NCBI GenBank assembly: GCA_937926555.1
Contig: CALAZX010000157.1
Location: 1-5,094, forward strand
Direction: 5' to 3'
Length of the DNA: 5,094 nucleotides
Source of the DNA: an uncultured Negativicutes bacterium
GTDB lineage: Bacteria; Bacillota; Negativicutes; Acidaminococcales; Acidaminococcaceae
Made by a program: the position numbers and the translations under genes. Under the pieces are notes generated by a model. It ran no database searches. It worked only from the letters and a program-made list of their open reading frames with translations, and was not told the origin of the DNA. This document shows positions 1-5,094 of this stretch, piece by piece (positions within the stretch are counted from its first letter, which is position 1; the number at the start of each line of letters is the position of its first letter).

Positions 1-3000
1 CAGCGGTGCGGATCTCTTCCGACAAGGAGATCCAGCTGGTGACCTATTCGGCCATTCCTGACCGGAGACCGACCCCCTTAAACAGCTCACTGTCCGTGGC
101 GGGCAGTGAGGACGGCGTGAAAGGCTATGTTGTGGACGCTCCGCTGAGCATCAATGTGATGACCCGCGGCACCGAAGCGGCAAGCGCTACCAACCTCCAC
201 TTCGCCGGTGTCAGTGTCTATGTAGCTGACGGCGATGAGACCCATCATCCGGATGTGCATCTCACCCTGGAGAAGAGCCTGTCCGTCTCCATTGACGGCC
301 ATCAGACAGACAATCCGAGCAAGTCAACCATATACAGCAGGGCTGTGGCCGGCATGGATATCATGGCCGAGCCCGGTTCGGTAGGTTCCATCATCGCAAA
401 GGACAAGGTCAGCGTACGCGCCTATACGGCACAGCCGGAACGGAACGCTTTCGGCTTCCGCATGGTGGCCGGCGAGTCCAAGGGGAATACCGGGGTTGAG
501 AAGCTGGAGTTCAGAAAAGGCGCCGACTTCAACGCGGTGGTGGACTCTGACGGCGCGGCCTATGGCGGCCGTGTCATCAACAACAGCGGACGGATGGAGA
601 TCCGCAACGCCGCAGGGGCGGACCTGAACATCAACGCGGAGATGAACGGCAACCAGATGCCCGGCGAGGAGCCCAGCCACGGCCTCTTCATCTATGGAGA
701 CGGCAGCAGTAACACCGCCCTGAACCTGGACGGGCAGCTGAACGTGCGCATGGACTCCGAGCATGAGGACGCCTACGGCATGTCCGTGACGATGCTGGAC
801 GGCGGAACCATGGACGGCCATGTGAAAGAAGGACAGACTGTCAAAGCCGATTCCGACTATAACGGAGTGGGGCACGAAGCCCGGACAGCGGAGGGCCTGA
901 AGCTCTATGTCGGCGGCGGCTCCACCCTGAACTATACGGTGAAGAACGCCCGCGCCGCTGCAGCAGGCGCTCCGGATGCCACCGCGCTGATCCTGGACAC
1001 TGACGGGGCCACCGGCACAGGCACCGCCCTCCATATCGTCAGCGGCGAGGTGGATATGGGCAAACCCAGCACCGTCAGCCTGACGGTGAAAGGCGCCACG
1101 GAGATCAAGAGCACCGGCGGCGAGAAGGCCGAAGGCATCAAGAGCGAGACCTACAACGGGGCCACCACCCGCCTGGAATTCGACAAGGTGACCGTGACCC
1201 TGGACGGCAAAGACGACGGGAAAGAGGGCCCCGTGTTCATGGGCGTTTCCTCCGGCAGCCATTCCCGGCTGGACATCCATAAAGGACTGACCGTGAAGAC
1301 CAAAGGGACCGACCTGAAGGGCGGCACCGCTGTCATGGCCAAGATCGGTGACGGCAAAGGCGGCACCAACGAGATTTACCTGGATGGCGAGATCACCATT
1401 ACGGGAGACAATACGAAAGCGCTGAACGCCCGGGGCAAGGGTTCCAAGATCGTGGTCAACGGCGCGGGCGGCGCCCGGCAGATTATCCACGGCAACGGCG
1501 TGGGCTTCCTGGGCGGCGAAGTGGACGTGAACCTGGACACCGCGGACAGCCTGGCCCGGATGTCCGTCTCCAACATGAGAGGCGCGACCACCCAGGGCGT
1601 CTACAACATGGCTGTGAAGAACGGCGCCACCTGGCAGCTGATCGGCAAGCACAGCTCCTCCCTGGACCGTCTGGAGATGGGGAACGGCGGCGTGGTCGAC
1701 CTGACCGAGCTGGTGAACACCCGGCCCAAGGATTTCTGGGACGGCACCTCCCTCCGCATCACGGAACTGGCCGGTGACGGCGGCATCTTCAAGGTTGCCA
1801 CGGACATCTCCCAGGGCCACGCCCAGGAGATCCGCATCTTCGGCAAGAGCTCCGGCACCCACTTCATCGACATCGCGGACCAGTCCGGCGCATCCGGCGT
1901 GGACCCCTACGAGCCGCTGAAGATTGTCACCGCCGAGGACGGTGAGGCCAACGCGGCCAACTTCACTGCCAAGTTCAAGGCACTCCATCCCGTGGAGCTG
2001 GGGCCCTACGTATACCGGATCGGCAACGCCAAGATGGTGAAGGCCAGCCCTCAGGTGAAAGGCTTCGACGGCACGGATCCCACCACCTGGTATCTGTATG
2101 CGGCCAATGACGAATACCAGGAGCCGGAACTGACTCCTTCTGCGGAAGCCGGCCAGATGGTAGGTTCCAACGGTTACCTCCAGGGTATGACGGAGCAGCA
2201 GAGCCTGCGGCAGCGGCTGGGTGACATCCATCACTTCGGCCTCATGGACGAGGGATATGCCCCCTGGGCCAAACTGGTCCGCAGCGAATACAAGACCGGC
2301 GACAGGGACATGCCCGATGCGGACACCCGCATCACCGGCACCCAGTTCGGCGTGGACCGGGCTCTCACCGGGGACACCTATCTGGGCTTCTACGGCAGCT
2401 ACATGCGGAACAAATCCACCACCAGCCTCTCCACGGTGAAAGGCGACTACTACGGTGCCGGTGTCTACATGGCCAAAGACCTGGGCGCGGACTACCTGGA
2501 CCTGGTGGCACGGTTCGGACATAACAAGAACGACATCGAGAGCGCCACGCTGGATGGCGGCCGGGCGAAAGCCGACGGCATCGGCCAGAACCAGTTCGGA
2601 CTGTCCATCGAGACGGGCCGTCGGTTCCAGTGGAAAGACGGCGGCCTCCACATGGCGGCTTCCCGTCAGCGGGGCGACGGCTTCTACCTGGAGCCCCGGG
2701 TACAACTGAGCTGGACCCGTCACGGCAGCGCCGACTTCACCACCGACAAGGGTCTGAAGGGCGACCTGGAGAGCTACAACAGCCTGCTGGGCAGCACCGG
2801 CATCCTGATGGAATACCTGCAGGAGCAGGATAACGGCGCGGTGCTGAGCCTCTACGGCAAAGTGATGTACAACCGCGAGTTCTCCGCCAAACCCGCCGTA
2901 ATCTACAACGGCACCAACAAAGTGGAGAGCGACTACACCGGCGGCTACCTGAGCTACGGCATCGGCGTGGACTACTCCACCTCCCGGTACGAGTTCTACA

Positions 3001-3077
3001 CGGAACTGGAACGCAGTGCCAAGAAGGCCTTCCAGGAGAAATACCGTGTGGATGCGGGCCTGCGCTTCCGCTTCTGA
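1..3077 (+). CDS. Autotransporter (type Va secretion) outer-membrane protein, 5'-truncated
   Basis: This is a surface or secreted autotransporter: the C-terminal barrel inserts in the outer membrane and exports its own passenger. The frame is open to the left edge (codons begin at base 3). The GTG at 6 is only the first start-like codon; no signal peptide follows it, so the true start is upstream. Numbering from that GTG, residues 64-505 are Gly/Asp/Asn-rich, beta-helix-like and built of degenerate units of about 30-50 residues. Residues 533-630 match the pertactin-type passenger end or autochaperone (Y533, W543 in NGATW, then the SSGTHFIDI stretch from 615). Residues 715-745 are a Gln/Arg-rich segment expected to form the pore helix. 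Residues 750-1023 form the beta-barrel, with GYAPWAKL, FYLEPRVQLSW and the terminal YRVDAGLRFRF, whose last Phe is the usual BAM-recognition residue. There are no cysteines in the 1,023 visible residues, as is common for autotransporters. No protease triad or known adhesin domain was recognised, so the passenger's role is unknown. Two stops in frame (TGA, TAG) end it. Confidence 0.95.
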   Translation, partial: AVRISSDKEIQLVTYSAIPDRRPTPLNSSLSVAGSEDGVKGYVVDAPLSINVMTRGTEAASATNLHFAGVSVYVADGDETHHPDVHLTLEKSLSVSIDGHQTDNPSKSTIYSRAVAGMDIMAEPGSVGSIIAKDKVSVRAYTAQPERNAFGFRMVAGESKGNTGVEKLEFRKGADFNAVVDSDGAAYGGRVINNSGRMEIRNAAGADLNINAEMNGNQMPGEEPSHGLFIYGDGSSNTALNLDGQLNVRMDSEHEDAYGMSVTMLDGGTMDGHVKEGQTVKADSDYNGVGHEARTAEGLKLYVGGGSTLNYTVKNARAAAAGAPDATALILDTDGATGTGTALHIVSGEVDMGKPSTVSLTVKGATEIKSTGGEKAEGIKSETYNGATTRLEFDKVTVTLDGKDDGKEGPVFMGVSSGSHSRLDIHKGLTVKTKGTDLKGGTAVMAKIGDGKGGTNEIYLDGEITITGDNTKALNARGKGSKIVVNGAGGARQIIHGNGVGFLGGEVDVNLDTADSLARMSVSNMRGATTQGVYNMAVKNGATWQLIGKHSSSLDRLEMGNGGVVDLTELVNTRPKDFWDGTSLRITELAGDGGIFKVATDISQGHAQEIRIFGKSSGTHFIDIADQSGASGVDPYEPLKIVTAEDGEANAANFTAKFKALHPVELGPYVYRIGNAKMVKASPQVKGFDGTDPTTWYLYAANDEYQEPELTPSAEAGQMVGSNGYLQGMTEQQSLRQRLGDIHHFGLMDEGYAPWAKLVRSEYKTGDRDMPDADTRITGTQFGVDRALTGDTYLGFYGSYMRNKSTTSLSTVKGDYYGAGVYMAKDLGADYLDLVARFGHNKNDIESATLDGGRAKADGIGQNQFGLSIETGRRFQWKDGGLHMAASRQRGDGFYLEPRVQLSWTRHGSADFTTDKGLKGDLESYNSLLGSTGILMEYLQEQDNGAVLSLYGKVMYNREFSAKPAVIYNGTNKVESDYTGGYLSYGIGVDYSTSRYEFYTELERSAKKAFQEKYRVDAGLRFRF
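195..1520 (+). repeat. Degenerate protein-level repeats in the passenger (about 30-50 residues per unit)
   Basis: The passenger reads as about eleven or twelve diverged units. Each begins with a small residue pair followed by Gly and a hydrophobic residue (for example FAGV, VAGM, AFGF, AYGG, HGLF, AYGM, EGLK, EGIK, FMGV). Then comes a Gly/Asp/Ser-rich turn, then alternating hydrophobic strands such as LTVKT or VTVTL. The marker positions, numbered from the GTG at 6, fall near residues 68, 116, 150, 187, 226, 258, 297, 327, 377, 413, 445 and 475, mostly 30-40 apart. This spacing fits one or two beta-helix turns per unit. The repeat is visible in protein but not as conserved DNA, so the units are old or strongly diverged. 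The unit boundaries were set by eye. Confidence 0.6.
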
Positions 3078-3108
3078 TAGGATAAGAAAATAGGATAGAG
3101 TAAGACGC

Positions 3109-3184
3109 ATGAAACATAAAGCGTGAACATGCAGGATAAGGCATGAAACGTGAAATATGAAACATGGAACGGGTCACGTGAGGT
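3109..3184. repeat. Degenerate heptamer array, consensus RTGAAAC
   Basis: Read in steps of seven from 3143 the sequence gives ATGAAAC, GTGAAAT, ATGAAAC, ATGGAAC, then the weaker GGGTCAC and GTGAGGT. Read from 3109 it gives ATGAAAC, ATAAAGC, GTGAACA. A short section (3130-3142) that does not fit the motif separates the two blocks. The blocks also share a longer direct repeat, GCATGAAAC followed by RTRAA (3107-3120 and 3141-3154, offset 34 bp). The array lies after the stop codons and before the terminator, so it is probably transcribed as the 3' untranslated region of the autotransporter messenger. Function is unknown; simple replication slippage could have produced it. Confidence 0.6.
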
Positions 3185-3219
3185 GATCCGGAGCATGTGG
3201 AACAGCGTGTGGAATGACG

Positions 3220-3251
3220 AAAAGCCGTCGGCGGTTGCCGGCGGCTTTTTT
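3220..3251 (+). terminator. Rho-independent terminator of the autotransporter gene
   Basis: A 13-bp GC-rich stem is formed by AAAAGCCGTCGGC (3220-3232) and GCCGGCGGCTTTT (3237-3249). It is perfect except for one G-U wobble, has a GGTT tetraloop (3233-3236), and is followed by a run of six T (3246-3251). It sits 143 bp after the stop codon. On the minus strand the same stem is followed by only four T, so it may work weakly in that direction too. It makes read-through from the autotransporter into the DUF262 gene unlikely. Confidence 0.93.
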
Positions 3252-3262
3252 GTGTGGCTGGA

Positions 3263-3360
3263 GGATAGGAATTTATCGGTTAAAGACCGGTTGTATCCAA
3301 CGGCCGGAGTATGTTTCCGGCGGATTGGCACAATCCGGAGCGGGAGCCTCCTTTTCGGAG
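3263..3360 (+). ncRNA. Hairpin-dense stretch, possible structured leader RNA
   Basis: Several inverted repeats follow one another. GGATA (3263-3267) pairs with TATCC (3294-3298) and encloses CGGT (3277-3280) with ACCG (3286-3289). CCAA plus GCCGGA (3297-3300, 3303-3308) pairs with TCCGGC plus TTGG (3316-3321, 3325-3328). CGGATTG (3321-3327) pairs perfectly with CAATCCG (3331-3337) across a 3-nt loop. CTCC (3348-3351) pairs with GGAG (3357-3360). The second and third stems share bases 3321 and 3325-3327, so they compete. No known riboswitch, T-box or protein-leader signature was recognised, and no promoter was found that would clearly transcribe it. Confidence 0.3.
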
Positions 3361-3365
3361 AAGAT

Positions 3366-3395
3366 ATGTCAGAAAAGCTTTTCCCGTTATGGTAA
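3366..3395 (+). CDS. Possible 9-residue leader peptide
   Basis: ATG at 3366 opens a nine-codon frame, MSEKLFPLW, ending at TAA (3393-3395). GGAG at 3357-3360 lies 5 nt before the ATG, an acceptable Shine-Dalgarno placement. The frame lies directly after the hairpin-rich stretch and about 100 bp before the DUF262 gene, where an upstream peptide could act in control. There is no run of a single amino acid of the classical attenuator type. It may be chance: the same bases can be read as a weak promoter. Confidence 0.15.
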   Translation: MSEKLFPLW

Positions 3396-3398
3396 GAT
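3366..3398 (+). promoter_or_regulatory. Weak candidate promoter with embedded palindrome
   Basis: ATGTCA (3366-3371, four of six matches to TTGACA) lies 16 bp before TATGGT (3388-3393, four of six matches to TATAAT). An alternative is an extended -10, TGG followed by TAAGAT (3390-3398). Either would start transcription about 100 bp before the DUF262 gene and after the upstream terminator, where a promoter is needed. The perfect 12-bp palindrome GAAAAGCTTTTC (3372-3383) fills most of the spacer and could be an operator. All matches are weak. Confidence 0.25.
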
Positions 3399-3401
3399 AG
3401 A

Positions 3402-3440
3402 AGAAAACAGGTTCAAGAATCTACGGCAGTAGAAAACAGG
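3402..3440. repeat. 10-bp direct repeat AGAAAACAGG upstream of the DUF262 gene
   Basis: AGAAAACAGG occurs exactly at 3402-3411 and at 3431-3440, 29 bp apart start to start (19-bp spacer), just before the DUF262 gene. The offset is a little under three helical turns. Paired sites of this kind can bind a regulator, but no family is recognised. Chance or short duplication in A-rich DNA is possible. Confidence 0.4.
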
Positions 3441-3484
3441 AATATGAAGCCGCCAGCAGCGATATGGAACGGCGGTGCGAATAT

Positions 3485-3490
3485 AGGAGA
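3485..3490 (+). promoter_or_regulatory. Ribosome binding site for the DUF262-DUF1524 gene
   Basis: AGGAGA stands 7 nt before the ATG at 3498, an almost ideal Shine-Dalgarno sequence. It decides the start: another in-frame ATG at 3444 would add 18 residues but has only a short AGG three bases upstream, and the extra residues (MKPPAAIWNGGANIGDEA) do not resemble a family N-terminus. Confidence 0.85.
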
Positions 3491-3497
3491 TGAAGCT

Positions 3498-5094
3498 ATG
3501 TATGGTGAATCAGGTTTATTTCTGGCGACACTGAGATCGATGAATAAAATACAGATTCCCGTCTATCAGCGCAATTACGACGGGAAAGAAAGTCAGTGCG
3601 AGCGGCTGTTTGACGACCTGGAGCGACTGGTGCGCCGACATCAGAAGAACCATTTTTTCGGCAGTCTTGTAATCTGCAAGAAGGAGAAGTCAGGGATTGG
3701 TAATTATGAGATTATTGACGGGCAGCAGCGTATCACCACTATCTCCCTCCTGCTCCTGGCACTGTGCCACCTGATGGAGGAGGGTGCGCTGGTGGTGGAG
3801 AATGAATATCTGCAGAATAAGGTGATGGAAACCTGCCTGATATATCCATATGTGGAGGAGAGGGAAAGAATCCGGCTGGTGCCGGTGAAGGATGACCGGA
3901 AGGCGTACGAGGCACTGTTCAAGGACTATGCCGACCGGGTGCCTGACTCCAACATGACCATGAACTATAAGTATCTGAAAAACCGGATGCGAAAGAGCGG
4001 TTTGACGGCGGATGAGATTTTTGGCGCGGTGGGGAAGCTGGTGACGGTGAATATCACTTTAGACCGGGATGGTGACGGGCAGCTGATTTTTGAGAGCCTC
4101 AACTCCACCGGCCTGAATCTCAGCGAAGGCGACAAAATCCGCAATTTCCTGCTGATGGGACTGCCTTCGGAGCGGCAGGAACGCTATTACGATGAGTATT
4201 GGCATCCCCTGGAGGAGAACGTGAGGTATAATGTGGATGTGTTCATCCGGGACTATCTCAGCCTGAAACTTTCCCGGATACCCACGTTCAACAATATCTA
4301 TGAGGATTTCAAGCTGTATGTGGAGATGGAGAACCCGGAAGACATCGAAGACCTGCTGAAGGAGCTGCTGGAGGCATCCCGCCGCTACGCCGTGCTTCTG
4401 GGAGAGACGGACTACGGTGATGAGCGGGACCGCTGCCGGTTCCGGCGCAACCGTCTGGGAACCAGTGTCATACGGCCATACCTGTTGGAAGTATTCCGCT
4501 TCATGGATGAGGGGCGGCTCTCCCGGAGACAGGTCACCGACATCTGCCTGGCGCTGGAGAGCTATATTTTCCGGCGGCTTATCTGCGATATCCCCACCAA
4601 CGCGCTGAGCAAGCTCTTTGTCAGTCTGCACAAGGAGATTCTGCGGTTGGATGCGGCGGACGGGGAGAAGGAGAGCGCGGACCGCTACGTGGAGAAGCTG
4701 CTTTATATCCTCTCACGGAAACGGGAGCGGAGTAAATTCCCCATGGACGAGGAGTTTATGACGAGCCTGGCCAATAAGAACATCTACGACATGCTCTCCA
4801 AGAACCGGAAATATTATTTCGAACGGATGGAGAACTACGGTACCATCGAGACCAAGGATGTCTGGACACAGCTGGAGCCCGGCGCCTACTCCATCGAGCA
4901 CATCATGCCCCAGACCCTTACTGAAAAGTGGCGGAATGACTTGCGTCGGGACGGAGATCCGGAGGCGATTCAGGAGAAATGGCTCCACAAAGCAGCCAAT
5001 CTGCCGATGACCGGTTACAACAGCAACTACTCCAACAGTGCCTTCGCCGAGAAACGGGACGTGAAATCCGGGTTCCGTGACCGCGGCCTGCGGG
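3498..5094 (+). CDS. DUF262-DUF1524 protein (GmrSD/SspE/BrxU-like defence nuclease), 3'-truncated
   Basis: This is a probable DNA-targeting defence enzyme: an N-terminal DUF262 (ParB/sulfiredoxin-like nucleotide-hydrolysing) domain joined to a C-terminal DUF1524 HNH-type nuclease. The frame is open from ATG 3498 to the window edge, giving 532 complete codons. DUF262 signatures are IPVYQRNY (20-27), FFGS (53-56), IDGQQR (73-78), the motif used for nucleotide hydrolysis in this superfamily, and FESLNSTGLNLSEGDKIRN (198-216). A mostly helical, charged middle follows (about 220-440). DUF1524 shows SIEHIMPQ (H468) and then ANL..TGYNSNYSN..F.EKR (N501, N508, N513, K519), the HNH core. Fused two-domain relatives are commonly about 550-700 residues, so most of the protein is present. 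One oddity is G29 where relatives usually have Trp after YQRNYx. By family, members restrict modified phage DNA (GmrSD, BrxU) or act with phosphorothioate systems (SspE). No partner gene is visible, so target and modification dependence are unknown. Its GC content is lower than that of the autotransporter. Confidence 0.92.
   Translation, partial: MYGESGLFLATLRSMNKIQIPVYQRNYDGKESQCERLFDDLERLVRRHQKNHFFGSLVICKKEKSGIGNYEIIDGQQRITTISLLLLALCHLMEEGALVVENEYLQNKVMETCLIYPYVEERERIRLVPVKDDRKAYEALFKDYADRVPDSNMTMNYKYLKNRMRKSGLTADEIFGAVGKLVTVNITLDRDGDGQLIFESLNSTGLNLSEGDKIRNFLLMGLPSERQERYYDEYWHPLEENVRYNVDVFIRDYLSLKLSRIPTFNNIYEDFKLYVEMENPEDIEDLLKELLEASRRYAVLLGETDYGDERDRCRFRRNRLGTSVIRPYLLEVFRFMDEGRLSRRQVTDICLALESYIFRRLICDIPTNALSKLFVSLHKEILRLDAADGEKESADRYVEKLLYILSRKRERSKFPMDEEFMTSLANKNIYDMLSKNRKYYFERMENYGTIETKDVWTQLEPGAYSIEHIMPQTLTEKWRNDLRRDGDPEAIQEKWLHKAANLPMTGYNSNYSNSAFAEKRDVKSGFRDRGLR

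Larger units (their letters stand above)
3078..3497. other. 420-bp intergenic region, no convincing gene
   Basis: This spacer separates the autotransporter from the DUF262 gene. From left to right it holds two copies of TAGGATA (3078-3084, 3091-3097), a 7-bp repeat array, an intrinsic terminator, a hairpin-rich stretch, a possible mini-ORF or promoter with a palindrome, a 10-bp direct repeat and the ribosome binding site. Short open frames crossing it (such as 3150-3395 and 3214-3432) run through the terminator and have no protein-like composition. No riboswitch class was recognised from conserved motifs. Confidence 0.7.

Noticed and set aside
6..8. GTG at 6 as the true start of the autotransporter
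   Set aside because: The frame is open to the window edge, and the following residues are not a signal peptide, which an autotransporter needs; the start must lie upstream.
2670..2678. RGD tripeptide (residues 889-891) as an integrin-binding adhesion motif
   Set aside because: It lies in the barrel just before the strand FYLEPRVQLSW, in what should be a periplasmic turn, so it is probably not exposed to host cells.
324..3110. Very long open frame (928 codons) on the minus strand opposite the autotransporter
   Set aside because: It mirrors the strong GC-ending codon bias of the plus-strand gene, which removes stop codons from the antisense frame. Its protein is a Val/Ala/His/Gly-rich sequence with no recognisable domain, while the plus-strand product is a clear autotransporter.
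3174..3181. TCACGTGA palindrome as an operator
   Set aside because: It is only 8 bp, lies inside the transcribed region before the terminator, and falls within the degenerate heptamer array, which explains it well enough.
3150..3432. Two short plus-strand open frames in the intergenic region (3150-3395 and 3214-3432)
   Set aside because: Both read through the intrinsic terminator at 3220-3251, lack good ribosome binding sites and have no family resemblance. Only the last nine codons of the first one, with their own Shine-Dalgarno, were kept as a low-confidence item.
3444..3497. Upstream in-frame ATG at 3444 as the start of the DUF262 gene
   Set aside because: Its ribosome binding site is poor and too close, the added 18 residues look non-conserved, and AGGAGA at 3485-3490 is ideally placed for ATG 3498.
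4059..4631. Minus-strand open frame of 190 codons inside the DUF262-DUF1524 gene
   Set aside because: It is a shadow of the plus-strand gene, whose family motifs run straight through this stretch; it has no recognisable domain and no convincing ribosome binding site.

Overview
The window holds the end of one gene and the start of another, both on the plus strand, separated by a 420-bp intergenic region. Gene 1 (1-3077) is the C-terminal 1,023+ residues of a classical (type Va) autotransporter. It has a repetitive beta-helix-like passenger, a pertactin-type autochaperone region, a pore helix and a C-terminal 12-strand-type beta-barrel ending in Phe. Its signal peptide and true start lie upstream of the window. 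Gene 2 (3498-5094, open at the right edge) is a DUF262-DUF1524 protein of the GmrSD / SspE / BrxU-like kind, a probable nucleotide-dependent DNA nuclease used in defence against phage or modified DNA. It shows both the DGQQR motif and the HNH-type IEHIMPQ motif.

The autotransporter barrel means the host has an outer membrane. The strong AGGAGA ribosome binding site, the GC-rich terminator with a clean T-tract and the GC-biased codons would fit a diderm Firmicute (Negativicutes, for example Selenomonas/Mitsuokella/Megasphaera/Dialister relatives). This is inference from style; a proteobacterial host is not excluded. Single-line hand counts suggest that GC falls from about 65% in the passenger (1021-1080) to about 43% near the start of gene 2 (3541-3600) and about 53% later (4561-4620). 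The two genes may therefore have different histories.

The intergenic region (3078-3497) is unusually patterned. After the tandem stop codons comes a degenerate 7-bp repeat array of consensus RTGAAAC (3109-3184). A strong intrinsic terminator (3220-3251) then closes the autotransporter transcript. Next is a hairpin-dense stretch (3263-3360) with two mutually exclusive stems, then a 9-codon mini-ORF or weak promoter (3366-3398) around a perfect 12-bp palindrome, then a 10-bp direct repeat, then the ribosome binding site of gene 2. Because the terminator separates the genes, gene 2 is probably transcribed on its own, and the hairpin and repeat region is its likely leader or control region.

No tRNA, rRNA, CRISPR array, insertion sequence, attachment site or replication origin was seen.
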